A program made the position numbers and the translations under genes. Below are positions 43,432 through 53,033 of a stretch of DNA of 64,000 nt, piece by piece. Source of the DNA: Amycolatopsis sp. (GTDB lineage Bacteria > Actinomycetota > Actinomycetes > Mycobacteriales > Pseudonocardiaceae); contig NZ_JAODNM010000040.1 of the NCBI RefSeq assembly GCF_025464955.1, positions 95,162 to 159,161 on the forward strand. The letters run 5' to 3'. A model generated the notes under the pieces. That model saw nothing but the letters and a program-made list of their open reading frames with translations. It did not search any database and had not been told where the DNA came from. The number at the start of each line of letters is the position of its first letter. Within the stretch, counting starts at the first letter, position 1.

Positions 43432-43457
43432 CTGGGTGACGGTGCACCGTCACCCAG
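43432..43457. terminator. 26-bp perfect palindrome between convergent genes
   Basis: CTGGGTGACGGTG is followed directly by its exact complement CACCGTCACCCAG, midway between the kinase (rightward) and the hydrolase (leftward). Probably a bidirectional terminator. Confidence 0.6.
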
Positions 43458-43555
43458 CACCCCGACGGCTCGGTATCGGTGGCGGGCAACGGGCTCGTCT
43501 GGGTCGTTCAGGTAACTGATCACTCAGGTGACTGATCGCTCGGCGGGTGCGTGCC

Positions 43556-44278
43556 TCAGCCGAGCTTGAGCAGCAACTCGGAGAGTTCGGCCGGCATGGT
43601 GATCATGCAGTCGTGGCCGGTCGGCAGTTCCCACACCTGCGACGGCGAACCGTTCGGCTGGATGGCGGGGACGGGTCGCCTGACGAAGCCCTCCGGTTTG
43701 ACAGTGCAGTGGATGTGGGTCCGTTCGATCGCGTTCACGGCCGGGTTGTCCAGCCGGGCCGGTTGCTGGAGACACAGCAGCGGCTGATCCGACAGCATCG
43801 TGCGCAGCCAAGCGACATCCGCCGGGTCGGTGACGCCGAACAGGCCGTAGGGCGGCGGCAGCTCGGGCCCCGGCGGGATCCGCCAGCCCGTGCCGGCCTT
43901 CGCGGCGCGGTCGATCATCGTCTGGGTCACGGGCATCACATCGACCGCCGTCTCGCCGTCCACCGGGACCATCGCGTCGAGGTAGACCAGCTGCGCGATC
44001 CGATCCGGGATCCGGTTTGCCACGGACGAAATGACCAGCCCGGCGTAACTGTGGCCGACGAGGACCACGTCGGTGAAGTCTTCCTCGAGGATCAGCCCGA
44101 CGACGTCATCGACGTGCGTGTCCAGTCCCACCTCGGGGCTGAGCAGATGCGCCTTGTCGCCGTAGCCGGTCAGCGTCGGCGTGACTACCCGATGCCCGGC
44201 CGACGTGAGCAGCGGAACCACCCGCTCCCAGGACTGTCCGCTATGCCACGCACCGTGCACCAACAGGTATGTCGACAT
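43556..44278 (-). CDS. Alpha/beta hydrolase
   Basis: 240 residues with the classical fold: oxyanion region VHGAWHSGQSWERVVPLL, nucleophile elbow GHSYAG (Ser), LDAMVPVDGE strand and catalytic His in LPTGHDCMIT. Resembles plant-type salicylate or methyl-ester esterases and similar bacterial hydrolases. A GGAGAG site precedes the ATG at 44278. It is divergent from a TetR gene whose operator repeats lie in its promoter, so it is probably the regulated gene. Confidence 0.88.
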   Translation of the reverse strand: MSTYLLVHGAWHSGQSWERVVPLLTSAGHRVVTPTLTGYGDKAHLLSPEVGLDTHVDDVVGLILEEDFTDVVLVGHSYAGLVISSVANRIPDRIAQLVYLDAMVPVDGETAVDVMPVTQTMIDRAAKAGTGWRIPPGPELPPPYGLFGVTDPADVAWLRTMLSDQPLLCLQQPARLDNPAVNAIERTHIHCTVKPEGFVRRPVPAIQPNGSPSQVWELPTGHDCMITMPAELSELLLKLG

Positions 44279-44338
44279 GGTTCGCTCTCCATCCGCGTGG
44301 TCGCATCGAGGTGCGATTGCATGGTTTACTAGCCAAAC

Positions 44339-44376
44339 GGGACATTGTCCCATTTGACGTTACGGGACATTGTCCC
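44339..44376. promoter_or_regulatory. Two tandem perfect TetR-type operators
   Basis: The 13-base palindrome GGGACATTGTCCC occurs twice, at 44339-44351 and 44364-44376, 25 bases centre to centre, in the gap between the divergent hydrolase and TetR genes. It very probably binds that TetR protein and represses both directions. Confidence 0.8.
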
Positions 44377-44411
44377 GGTTAGCAAGATCGGCAGCGAAGG
44401 GATGGAGTGCG

Positions 44412-45026
44412 GTGAACGACAGCGACCCGGACGCAGCGCGCGCGGTCCGGCCGAAGCGGGCGGACGCACGACGAAACGAGGAGGCGCTGCTCGATGCCGC
44501 CGCCGCGGTCTTCGTCGCCTCCGGCGTCGAAGCGCCGATACGCGACATCGCCACCAAGGCCGGCGTCGGGACGGCGACGATCTACCGGCACTTCCCGACG
44601 CGAGCGGACCTGATCGTCGCCGTCTACCGGCATCAGGTCGAGACCCTGGCCGAGGCCGGTCCGGCCCTACTGGAGACCAGCGCGACGCCGCACGCCGCGC
44701 TGACCCGATGGATCGACAGTTTCGTCGACTTCCTGGTCACCAAACAAGGACTCGCCGCCGTGCTGCAGTCCGACGACCCCTGTTTCGATCCGCTGCATTC
44801 CTACTTCGTCGAACGGCTCGTGCCCGTGTGCACGCGGTTGCTCGACGCCGCGGCCGGTTCCGGCGAGATCCTCCCCGACCAGGATCCCTACGAACTCATG
44901 CGAGGCATCGGAGGTCTCTGCGCCGGCAACAACAGCAAGCACAGCTACGACGCGCGTCGGCTGGTCGGGCTCCTCATCGCCGGGCTGCGCAGCGGGCCGG
45001 ACGCGAAAGCAGCAGCACTGGCTTGA
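44412..45026 (+). CDS. TetR-family transcriptional repressor
   Basis: 204 residues. N-terminal TetR HTH (EEALLDAAAAVFVASGVEAP ... IRDIATKAGVGTATIYRHFP), C-terminal helical ligand domain (HAALTRWIDSFVDFLVTKQG) of the type-49 class. The GTG at 44412 follows a GGAG-containing site. Divergent from an alpha/beta hydrolase across a pair of perfect palindromes, so autoregulation and control of the hydrolase are likely. Confidence 0.88.
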   Translation: MNDSDPDAARAVRPKRADARRNEEALLDAAAAVFVASGVEAPIRDIATKAGVGTATIYRHFPTRADLIVAVYRHQVETLAEAGPALLETSATPHAALTRWIDSFVDFLVTKQGLAAVLQSDDPCFDPLHSYFVERLVPVCTRLLDAAAGSGEILPDQDPYELMRGIGGLCAGNNSKHSYDARRLVGLLIAGLRSGPDAKAAALA

Positions 45027-45053
45027 GTCCGTCGATCCGGTCATGCTGGGCGG

Positions 45054-46289
45054 ATGCGAGTCAGAAAAGCCGGAATCGCCGTTTTCCTCACCTTCGCGGG
45101 GTTGGCGACAGCCTGCTCGGGCGCCGCGAGCACCCCTGCGTCGTCCGCGCTCAGGACGACAACCGGCCCCGCGCCGACGGCGGCGCCTGCCACGGCGGTC
45201 GGGACCGGTGGCACGAAGCTGAAAGTGGAGCAGATCGCGGCCGGGCTGGAGCACGGCTGGGACGTGGGGTTCCTGCCCGACGGCGAACTCCTCGTGACAC
45301 AACGGCCCGGGCGGCTCGCGCTCATAGCAAGCAGTACGCCGGATGCGGCGGTGACGGCTGTGAACGCGGACTTCTCCGACGTCCTCGTTGCGGGTGAGGG
45401 CGGGCTGATGGGGCTCGTCGTGCACCCCGACTTCGCGACGTCACGGCAGTTCACCACCTGCCAGACCCACCAGGAGGACAACAAGGCGGTCGATATCCGG
45501 CTGGTGACGTGGTCACTGTCCGCCGATGGCAGGAGCGCGGCCAAGGTCCGCAACCTGCTGACCGGGCTGCCGGTCAATCCCAGCGGACGGCACTCCGGCT
45601 GCCGGCCGACGATCGCGGCGGACGGAGCCCTGCTCGTCGGGACGGGCGACACCGCGACGGCGTCGGTCTCGCAGGACCGGCACCAGCTCGGCGGCAAAGT
45701 GCTACGCATCGACCTCAACACCGGGAAACCGTTGCCCGACAACCCGTTCATCACTTCGACCGACCCGAACGAACAGCGGATCTACACCTATGGCCACCGC
45801 AACGTCCAAGGCGTGGCGATCCGGCCCGGCACCGGCCAGGTGTTCACCGCCGAGCACGGACCGACCTTCGACGACGAGGTCAACCTGTTGCGTCCCGGGG
45901 GAAACTACGGCTGGGATCCGTCGAAGGGCGGCACCGAGACGACCTACGACGAGAGCGTCTCCATGACCGACACGGACCGCTTCCCCAACGCCGTGCGCGC
46001 GCAGTGGACGACCGGGAAGATCACCGAAGCGATCAGTGGAGCCGCGTTCCTGACCGGCAAGCAGTGGGGCGTGCTCGACGGCGCGCTGGTCGTCGCCGCG
46101 CTGAAGGGCCAGAAGGTCCTGATGTTCAAACTCGACACCGCCGGGGCGGTGACCCAGGTGTTCCTGCCACCGGAGTTCAACGACAAGTACGGCAGGCTGC
46201 GCGCTGTCCGCACCGGCCCGGACGGCGCACTCTATGTCACGACTTCCGACGGCACCAACGACAAACTCCTCCGCGTCACGCCGGCCTAA
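45054..46289 (+). CDS. PQQ-dependent sugar dehydrogenase-like lipoprotein
   Basis: 411 residues. Signal peptide with a lipobox-like ATAC (Cys21), Ala/Thr/Pro linker, then the six-bladed propeller of the glucose/sorbosone dehydrogenase family: GLEHGWDVGFLPDGELLVTQ, GEGGLMGLVVHPDFATSRQF, YTYGHRNVQGVAIRPGTGQV, FTAEHGPTFDDEVNLLRPGG and NYGWDPSKGG. The conserved histidines and arginine of the PQQ site are visible. Likely an outer-face oxidase of sugars; the true substrate and cofactor are uncertain in Actinobacteria that lack PQQ synthesis. Confidence 0.87.
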   Translation: MRVRKAGIAVFLTFAGLATACSGAASTPASSALRTTTGPAPTAAPATAVGTGGTKLKVEQIAAGLEHGWDVGFLPDGELLVTQRPGRLALIASSTPDAAVTAVNADFSDVLVAGEGGLMGLVVHPDFATSRQFTTCQTHQEDNKAVDIRLVTWSLSADGRSAAKVRNLLTGLPVNPSGRHSGCRPTIAADGALLVGTGDTATASVSQDRHQLGGKVLRIDLNTGKPLPDNPFITSTDPNEQRIYTYGHRNVQGVAIRPGTGQVFTAEHGPTFDDEVNLLRPGGNYGWDPSKGGTETTYDESVSMTDTDRFPNAVRAQWTTGKITEAISGAAFLTGKQWGVLDGALVVAALKGQKVLMFKLDTAGAVTQVFLPPEFNDKYGRLRAVRTGPDGALYVTTSDGTNDKLLRVTPA

Positions 46290-46293
46290 AGCG

Positions 46294-46687
46294 GGGCACT
46301 TTTGTACTTTCGTGGTTCTGCTGCTCTATCGGTGGGTCCGCGATGGTCTCGGGTGTCGATTGACCTGGGCCGGTTGCGTTGTCCAGCGGTAAGGACCGGG
46401 GCGAGTGGGTACTCCCTTGCTGATCCGAGGGTCGGTCGTGTCGTGTCGGTACGCGGTGCAAGGCGTTGTCGGTAACCGAGTGTGGGACTCGCCGATTTGA
46501 ACGTGGGACTCGCGGGCGGCCGACCCCGCCCACGAACCTCGAGAACCTCACCAGTCACACCGACACCACCCCGACACCACAACCAGCCGCCGAGCGGTGG
46601 CCTTGAGGCAACACCGTCACAACTCGACGGCGAGTTGCGACGGGCCGTGCCACCCACCGATACGACAGGAGAGCCACAAAAGTGCCG
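46294..46687. repeat. Repeat island bounded by inverted GGCACTTTTG ends (copy 1)
   Basis: About 390 bases without a gene. The left end is GGGCACTTTTGTAC; the right end CACAAAAGTGCC is its near complement. Inside are two GTGGGACTCG units, an AACTCG-containing palindrome (46620-46640) and AAGGACCGGGGCGAGT (46391-46406), which recurs at 63559-63574. A smaller inverted relative lies at 58288-58470. The right end abuts the TetR stop codon (46688-46690). It resembles a non-autonomous mobile repeat; no transposase is present. Confidence 0.65.
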
Positions 46688-47359
46688 TCAGCGCAGGCGG
46701 AGTTTCGGTTTGTGTTCGAGGTTCGACAGGCCGTTCCACGCCAGGTTCACCAAATGCGCGGCGACCTCTTCGCGCTTCGGCTTGCGGGCGTCGAGCCACC
46801 ACTGCCCGGTCAACGCGACCATGCCGACGAGCGCCTGTGCGTAGAGCGCGGCGAGTTTGTCGTCGTAGCCGCGAGCGGTGAACTGCTGCGCGAGAATGTG
46901 CTCGACCTGGCTCGCGATGTCGTTCAACACGGTGGAAAACGTGCCGGTCGAACTCGCCACCGGCGAATCGCGGACCAGGATCCGGAAGCCGTCGTGCGAG
47001 TCCTCGACGTAGCTCAGCAACGCGATCGCGGCCTGCTCCAGCATCACGCGCGGGTGCCCACCGTGCAAAGTGGACACCATGCGGTCGAGCAACTGCTGGG
47101 TCTCGCGGTCGACGACGACGGCGTAGATGCCCTCTTTGCCGCCGAAGTGTTCGTAGACGACCGGCTTCGACACCCCGGCGCGGTGCGCGATCTCCTCGAT
47201 CGACGCGCCGTCGAACCCCTTTTCGGCGAACAGCTCCCGAGCGACGGTCAAAAGCTGTTGCCGTCGCTCGGTTCCGGTCATCCGCACGCGGGCCACCGAC
47301 CCGGCAGGTCGCGCTCCGGTGGCCACTTCGCGTTTTGCCCGCCGTCTCGCTGCTGCCAT
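46688..47359 (-). CDS. TetR-family regulator, probably of the adjacent desaturase
   Basis: 223 residues. An Arg-rich N-terminal extension, then the HTH (RRQQLLTVARELFAEKGFDG ... IEEIAHRAGVSKPVVYEHFG) and a C-terminal helical domain (ALYAQALVGMVALTGQWWLD). In M. tuberculosis a TetR gene (Rv1019) occupies the slot between mfd and glmU. Here it follows the desaturase gene on the same strand after 80 bases, suggesting lipid-responsive control of desaturation; this is inference. Confidence 0.85.
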   Translation of the reverse strand: MAAARRRAKREVATGARPAGSVARVRMTGTERRQQLLTVARELFAEKGFDGASIEEIAHRAGVSKPVVYEHFGGKEGIYAVVVDRETQQLLDRMVSTLHGGHPRVMLEQAAIALLSYVEDSHDGFRILVRDSPVASSTGTFSTVLNDIASQVEHILAQQFTARGYDDKLAALYAQALVGMVALTGQWWLDARKPKREEVAAHLVNLAWNGLSNLEHKPKLRLR

Positions 47360-47439
47360 ATACAGACAGTAGCCGGACGCGAAGCGTCTCCGGTGAGGGT
47401 GGAGGCGGGAGACGGGTGGGCAGTAGCCGGAGCGGGAAT

Positions 47440-48405
47440 CTATTTGCTGTCCGTGGCCAACCGGGCCAGGCGTTGCGGAGTGGGCCAGCGGACGCTGTGC
47501 ACCCAGCCGAACTTCTCGAAAATCCAGATCAGCCGCGCGGAAATGTCGATCTGACCGCGCTGGACGCCGTGCCGCGCGGACGTCGGGTCCGCGTGGTGCA
47601 GGTTGTGCCACGACTCGCCGAAGGAGAAGATCGCCAGCGGCCAGAAGTTCGCCGACTTGTCGCGGGCGGCGAACGGGCGCTCGCCGATCATGTGGCAGAT
47701 CGAGTTGACCGACCAGGTGACGTGGTGCAGCACGCAGATGCGCACCAGCCCGGCCCAGAAGAACGCGGTCAGCGCGCCCCAGAACGACCAGGTCACCAGG
47801 CCGCCGACCAGCGCGGGCAGCGCCAGGCTCAGCAGCGTCCACAGCCAGAACAGGTCGTCGACCTTCTTGATCGCGCTGTCCTTGACCAAGTCGGGCGCGA
47901 ACCGCTCGGCGTTGCTCTGGTCGCGCTCGAACAGCCAGCCCAGGTGGGCGTGCCAGAAACCCTTGACAATCGCCGCCGGGCTCGTGCCGAACGCCCACGG
48001 CGAGTGCGGGTCGCCGTCGCGGTCGGAGAACGCGTGGTGCCGCCGGTGGTCGGCGACCCAGGTGATCACCGGTCCCTGCACGGCCATGCTGCCGGCGATC
48101 GCCATGGTGACGTGCAGCCACCGCTTCGCCTTGAACGAGCCATGCGTGAAGTAGCGGTGGTACGCGACGGTGATGCCGAGCCCGCTGATGCCGTAGAAGA
48201 CGACGAAGATGGCGACGTCGACCCAGGTCAGGCCCCAGCCCCAGGCGAACGGGACGGCGGCTAGCAGGGCCGCGAGCGGGGCGATGACCCCGAAGTACAC
48301 CGAGAGCTGGATCGGAAAGCCGCGCCTGCCGCTGATGATGGGCTTCGGCCCCTTCGCGGCGGGTTGGTCACCTGGCGACTGGGAGCGGTCAAGGGTTGCC
48401 GTCAT
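47440..48405 (-). CDS. Membrane fatty acid (acyl-CoA) desaturase
   Basis: About 321 residues, four membrane helices and the three histidine boxes of the stearoyl-CoA desaturase family: HRYFTH, HRRHH and HNLHH. These bind the di-iron centre that introduces a cis double bond into acyl chains. The ATG at 48405 is used; a GTG nine bases earlier (48414) also has a nearby AGGAA. Probably a delta-9 desaturase setting membrane fluidity. Confidence 0.92.
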   Translation of the reverse strand: MTATLDRSQSPGDQPAAKGPKPIISGRRGFPIQLSVYFGVIAPLAALLAAVPFAWGWGLTWVDVAIFVVFYGISGLGITVAYHRYFTHGSFKAKRWLHVTMAIAGSMAVQGPVITWVADHRRHHAFSDRDGDPHSPWAFGTSPAAIVKGFWHAHLGWLFERDQSNAERFAPDLVKDSAIKKVDDLFWLWTLLSLALPALVGGLVTWSFWGALTAFFWAGLVRICVLHHVTWSVNSICHMIGERPFAARDKSANFWPLAIFSFGESWHNLHHADPTSARHGVQRGQIDISARLIWIFEKFGWVHSVRWPTPQRLARLATDSK

Positions 48406-48612
48406 GCACGTCACTTCTTCCTGCGGGGAACCCGATCTAAGGGTCGCCTTACCTACGATGCCGTAAGTTACGGTACCGGAGGAATTCCGAGTTGTGGAGG
48501 CCCAAAAGTGGGGCCTGGCTCACCAGGTATTCGAACCGGGCGGCCCCGCGGATGCCTGCTCACCCCACCCGCGCGGGATCCGTGCGGATATCGCTATCCT
48601 GACCGGGATCGA

Positions 48613-48684
48613 TCCGCCGTAGTGTAATCGGCAGCACTTCAGATTTTGATTCTGACAGTTCAGGTTCGAACCCTGGCGGCGGAG
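48613..48684 (+). tRNA. tRNA-Gln (anticodon TTG)
   Basis: 72 bases fold as a cloverleaf. The acceptor stem TCCGCCG pairs with CGGCGGA, the anticodon stem TCAGA/TCTGA encloses the loop TTTTGAT with anticodon TTG, and the T-arm holds GGTTCGAACCC. Discriminator G at 48684. CCA is not encoded. A conserved neighbour of glmU in related genomes. Confidence 0.95.
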
Positions 48685-48707
48685 CTTCGAGGAAACGCGG
48701 GGGGTGT

Positions 48708-50462
48708 GTGCCGCTGCAAGACGAAGAGGTCGACTCGGTAACCAGCAAGCGGCCGACCCTGGTCGAAATGTCCGACGCGTGGCTGCTCGGACGCGCCCGC
48801 GAGCTGGTCGCGGCGGTGCAACGCCTCGAACACAGCGAGCAGCTCGAGATCGTCGAAGACCTCGACACCCTGCTCGACGAGACCCAGCGTCGCGGCGAGC
48901 CGATCCTCGTCGCGCAGCTGTTGCGCGCCTCCTCGCTCGCGCGGCTGGTCACCCGCGGCCTGGCCGCGGAGGCCGAACCCCGCCTGGACGAGATGCTCGC
49001 GCACACCCGGCGGCACGGCCTCGCGCTGCTGCGGGCGGACGCCCATGCTCTGCGCGGCCGCCGACTCGTACTGGCCGAGCAGGAGGACGCGGCGCTCACC
49101 GAGATCGCCCGCGCGCTGGCCATCCTCGACGACTCCGCCGTCCCGGACGTCCAGATCGGCAGGCGGACCTGGGACCAGATGCAGTTCGCGGCGCTGGTCG
49201 ACTGCTGGGTGGTGCTGAACCAGCTCGGCGTGTACGAGGCCGCCGAAGAGGTCATCGGCCGCGCGCACCAGGCGACCAAGGACACCGCCAGCCCGCACGA
49301 CATCACCCTGCAGCTGCTCAACCGGGTCAAGATGATGCTCGGCTGGGGCCTTCGGCTCGAGCGGATCGAGAACTACGAAGCCGCCGCGGGGAAGTTCCGG
49401 ACGGCCGCCTCGATGGCGATAGCCGCCGAGGGCCCGTTCAAGGAATCGCTGTTCCCGAGGCTGGCCGACGTCCCGGCGGTCGACCAGGTCGGGGTGCTGG
49501 CCGCGGCGCTGGCACTGGCTGTTCCCGACGGCGTGCACATCGAGCGCCTGCAGAAACTGCACATCCAGCACGGGTACCCCCACGAGCAGGAGATCGTCGC
49601 GATCGCGCTGGCGCGCTGCCTGGACAAGGCCGGCCGCCGCGAAGACGCGCTCGAGACGTTGAAGGTCACCAGGTCCCAGCTCTACGGCGACATTTCGGCC
49701 CCGTCCATGCGGCTCAACCTCGCCCGTGAACTCGCCCGGCTGGACAACCGGCCGGATGTCGAAACCGGGATCACCCAGTCACTGGTCGACTACGCCACGA
49801 TCCTCGAGACCGAGATGTGGTCGCTGCGCGAGTCGCAGATCGCCACGTTGAACGCCCGGCGTGAGCACGAGCGGCTCTCGGCCGAGCACGGCGCGATCAC
49901 CCAGCAGGCCCTGCAGGACCCGCTCACCGGCCTGCCGAACCGCCGTGCGCTGGACGAGCGCCTGCGCACGCTGGCGTCCTCGGCGGACGCGCAGCCCCTC
50001 GCCGTCGCGCTGGTGGACCTCGACGGCTTCAAGTACGTCAACGACAAGCACTCTCATGCCGAGGGCGACGACGTGCTGCGCGTCGTGGCGAGCACGCTGC
50101 GTGACGCCCTGCGCGGGGACGACATCGTCGCCCGGTACGGCGGTGACGAGTTCATCGCGCTGCTGCCCGGCGCGCCGGTGTCGGCGGCCGCTCAGGCGCT
50201 GGGCCGCGCGGTGAACCGGGTGGCGTCGCTGCCACAGCACCTTTCGCACGGCGTCACGCTGTCCGTCGGGCTCGTGTCGCTACGCCCGCAGGAGCGGGCC
50301 GAGCAGGTCCTCTCGCGCGCGGATGCGGCCATGTACCAGGCGAAACGTGGTGGCGGCAACCAGGTGGCCACAGCCAACTCGATGGCCGAAAACACCCCCG
50401 CCGGACGGACGGTCGAAGCCGCTCAGGACGACCCGACGTGGAGCGCCGGAGCGCCCACGTAG
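48708..50462 (+). CDS. Diguanylate cyclase (GGDEF) with helical sensor region
   Basis: 584 residues. The first ~390 residues are TPR-like helical repeats without membrane segments (AEAEPRLDEMLAHTRRHGLA, EIARALAILDDSAVP), followed by a short coiled coil. The GGDEF domain starts at DPLTGLPNRRALDERL and has the active site YGGDEF near residue 478. An inhibitory-site RGDD lies five residues before GGDEF, so product feedback inhibition is expected. It makes cyclic di-GMP in the cytoplasm. GTG start at 48708, just after tRNA-Gln. Confidence 0.9.
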   Translation: MPLQDEEVDSVTSKRPTLVEMSDAWLLGRARELVAAVQRLEHSEQLEIVEDLDTLLDETQRRGEPILVAQLLRASSLARLVTRGLAAEAEPRLDEMLAHTRRHGLALLRADAHALRGRRLVLAEQEDAALTEIARALAILDDSAVPDVQIGRRTWDQMQFAALVDCWVVLNQLGVYEAAEEVIGRAHQATKDTASPHDITLQLLNRVKMMLGWGLRLERIENYEAAAGKFRTAASMAIAAEGPFKESLFPRLADVPAVDQVGVLAAALALAVPDGVHIERLQKLHIQHGYPHEQEIVAIALARCLDKAGRREDALETLKVTRSQLYGDISAPSMRLNLARELARLDNRPDVETGITQSLVDYATILETEMWSLRESQIATLNARREHERLSAEHGAITQQALQDPLTGLPNRRALDERLRTLASSADAQPLAVALVDLDGFKYVNDKHSHAEGDDVLRVVASTLRDALRGDDIVARYGGDEFIALLPGAPVSAAAQALGRAVNRVASLPQHLSHGVTLSVGLVSLRPQERAEQVLSRADAAMYQAKRGGGNQVATANSMAENTPAGRTVEAAQDDPTWSAGAPT

Positions 50463-50508
50463 GATCAAATCCCGGTAGAGCACCGTTGGTGAATTCGTTG
50501 GGAGCGCC

Positions 50509-51987
50509 GTGACCGGCCCGCTGAGCACCTTGATTCTCGCCGCGGGTGAGGGCACCCGCATGCGTTCGTCCACCCCGAAAGTGTTACACCCGATAGCGGG
50601 CCGACCCCTGGTCGAACACGCGGTCCGAGCCGCCGCCGGCCTCGGACCGGACCACCTCGTGGTCGTCGTGGGACACGGCCGGGACGCCGTCCGCGACCAC
50701 CTGGACACCGTCGCGAAGGCCCTCGGCCGCCAGGTCACCACCGCGGTCCAGGAGGAGCAGCACGGCACCGGCCACGCGGCTTCGTGCGCGCTGTCGACGC
50801 TGCCGTCGTCCCTGACCGGGACCGTGCTGGTGAGCTACGGCGACGTGCCGTTGCTGGACACCGAGACCCTCGCCGCGCTGCTCGCCGAGCACACCGGCGC
50901 GCAGAACGCGGTCACCGTGCTCACCGCCGTCGTCGAGGACCCCACCGGCTACGGCCGCATCGTGCGTGACGAGGCAGGCGCGGTCGCCTCGATCGTCGAG
51001 CACAAGGACGCGACCGAGGCCCAGGCCGCGATCGGCGAGATCAACTCCGGCGTATACGCCTTCGACGCGGCCGTCCTCATCGACGGACTGGCCCGGCTGT
51101 CCACCGACAACGCCCAAGGTGAGTTGTATCTCACCGACGTGCTCGGCATCGCCCGCGGTGACGGCAAGCGCGTCGGCGCGCTGGTCGTCGACGACCCGTG
51201 GCTGACCGAGGGTGTCAACGACCGCGTGCAGCTGTCCGTCCTGGGTGCGGAGCTCAACCGGCGCATCGTGCGCGGCTGGCAGCGGGCCGGCGTCACCGTC
51301 GTCGACCCGGCGAGCACCTGGATCGACGCGGGGGTGACGTTGGCGCGCGACGTCGTGATCTCGCCCGGTGTGCAGCTCCACGGCGAGACAGTCGTCGGCG
51401 AAGCCGCGCAGCTCGGCCCGGACACCACGCTGACCGACGTCCGTGTCGGCGCCGGCGCCAAGGTCATCCGCACGCACGGCTCGGACTCCGTGCTCGGCGA
51501 CGGTGTCAGCGTCGGCCCGTTCGCCTACCTCCGCCCCGGCACCAAGCTGGGCGACAAGGGCAAGATCGGCACGTTCGTCGAGACCAAGAACGCCGACATC
51601 GGCGCCGGCTCGAAGGTCCCTCATCTGACCTACGTCGGCGACGCGACCATCGGTGAGCAATCCAACATCGGTGCCGCCAGCGTCTTCGTGAACTACGACG
51701 GGGTCACGAAGCGCCACACCACCATCGGCTCCCACGTGCGGACCGGATCGGACAACATGTTCATCGCCCCGGTAGTCGTCGGAGACGGCGCCTACAGTGG
51801 GGCTGGCACCGTGATCAGGCAGGATGTGCCACCAGGCGCGCTCGCGGTGTCAGCCGGGCCGCAGCGCAACATCGAAGGCTGGGTGGCCAAGCGCAGGCCT
51901 GGCACACCGGCGGCGGAAGCGGCAGCAGCAGCCGCTTCGGCCGAGAAGCAGAACACCGAGCAAACCGACGGGAAGTCGAAAGCATGA
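50509..51987 (+). CDS. glmU: GlmU bifunctional N-acetyltransferase/uridyltransferase
   Basis: 492 residues. The N-terminal uridyltransferase domain has [20 protein letters not shown] and [10 protein letters not shown]. The C-terminal left-handed beta-helix acetyltransferase has [40 protein letters not shown] and [13 protein letters not shown]. It makes UDP-GlcNAc for peptidoglycan. An Ala/Glu/Lys-rich tail ends the protein. GTG start. The stop overlaps the prs start (ATGA), so the two are translated together. Confidence 0.96.
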   Translation: MTGPLSTLILAAGEGTRMRSSTPKVLHPIAGRPLVEHAVRAAAGLGPDHLVVVVGHGRDAVRDHLDTVAKALGRQVTTAVQEEQHGTGHAASCALSTLPSSLTGTVLVSYGDVPLLDTETLAALLAEHTGAQNAVTVLTAVVEDPTGYGRIVRDEAGAVASIVEHKDATEAQAAIGEINSGVYAFDAAVLIDGLARLSTDNAQGELYLTDVLGIARGDGKRVGALVVDDPWLTEGVNDRVQLSVLGAELNRRIVRGWQRAGVTVVDPASTWIDAGVTLARDVVISPGVQLHGETVVGEAAQLGPDTTLTDVRVGAGAKVIRTHGSDSVLGDGVSVGPFAYLRPGTKLGDKGKIGTFVETKNADIGAGSKVPHLTYVGDATIGEQSNIGAASVFVNYDGVTKRHTTIGSHVRTGSDNMFIAPVVVGDGAYSGAGTVIRQDVPPGALAVSAGPQRNIEGWVAKRRPGTPAAEAAAAAASAEKQNTEQTDGKSKA

Positions 51988-52964
51988 GTCCGAAGTCCGG
52001 CATCCCGAAGAAGAACCTGATGCTCTTCTCCGGCCGCGCGCACCGTGAACTCGCCGAACAGGTGGCCGCTCACCTGGACGTGACGATCACCCCGCAGACC
52101 GCGCACGACTTCGCCAACGGCGAGATCTTCGTCCGGTTCGAGGAGTCGGTGCGCGGCACCGACGCCTTCGTGATCCAGAGCCACACCAACCCGATCAACG
52201 AGTGGGTGATGGAGCAGCTGATCATGGTCGACGCGCTCAAGCGCGCGAGTGCCAAGCGGATCACCGTGGTCATGCCGTTCTACCCGTACGGCCGCCAGGA
52301 CAAGAAGCACAAGGGCCGCGAGCCGATCTCGGCGCGCCTGATCGCCGACCTGTTCAAGACCGCAGGCGCGGACCGGATCATGACCGTCGACCTGCACACC
52401 GCGCAGATCATGGGCTTCTTCGACGGCCCGGTCGACCACCTGCTCGCGCAGAACGTGCTCGCCGACCACATCAAGAAGACCTACCCCACCGACGACATCA
52501 CCGTCGTCTCGCCGGACTCCGGCCGCGTCCGGCTGGCGGAGAAGTGGGCCCAGCAGCTCGGCGACAAGCCGATCGCGTTCATCCACAAAACGCGCGACCC
52601 CGACAAGCCCAACCAGGCTGTCGCGAACCGCGTCGTCGGCCGGGTCCGCGGGCGGCTGTGCGTGCTGATCGACGACATGATCGACACCGGCGGCACCATC
52701 GTGAAAGCCACCGAAGCGCTGCTCAACGAGGGCGCGTCCGACGTCGTGATCGCGTCGACGCACGGCATCCTGTCCAACCCGGCGACCGAGCGCCTGTCGA
52801 ACTGCAAGGCGCGCGAAGTGGTCGTCACCAACACGCTGCCGATCCCGCCGGAGAAGCGGTTCCCCACGCTGACCGTGCTCTCCATCGCCCCGCTGCTCGC
52901 GGACGCGATCGAGCAGGTCTTCGAGGACGGCTCCGTCACGAGCCTCTTCGACGGCGACGCCTGA
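51984..52964 (+). CDS. prs: Ribose-phosphate pyrophosphokinase
   Basis: 326 residues. It makes PRPP from ribose-5-phosphate and ATP. Conserved parts: [76 protein letters not shown] and the PRPP-binding loop [14 protein letters not shown]. The start overlaps glmU. Supplies precursors for nucleotides, His, Trp and wall arabinan. Confidence 0.96.
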   Translation: MSPKSGIPKKNLMLFSGRAHRELAEQVAAHLDVTITPQTAHDFANGEIFVRFEESVRGTDAFVIQSHTNPINEWVMEQLIMVDALKRASAKRITVVMPFYPYGRQDKKHKGREPISARLIADLFKTAGADRIMTVDLHTAQIMGFFDGPVDHLLAQNVLADHIKKTYPTDDITVVSPDSGRVRLAEKWAQQLGDKPIAFIHKTRDPDKPNQAVANRVVGRVRGRLCVLIDDMIDTGGTIVKATEALLNEGASDVVIASTHGILSNPATERLSNCKAREVVVTNTLPIPPEKRFPTLTVLSIAPLLADAIEQVFEDGSVTSLFDGDA

Positions 52965-53033
52965 CGGGTGCCAGCGCTTTCGCTGCGCGCGAAAACAGCA
53001 GCGGAAAGCGTTGGCGCGTCCCAGGTTCGGCGC

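Noticed and set aside
46276..46660. Short open frames within the repeat island
   Set aside because: They consist of repeat units and palindromes with Arg/Pro/Thr-rich translations and no start signals.
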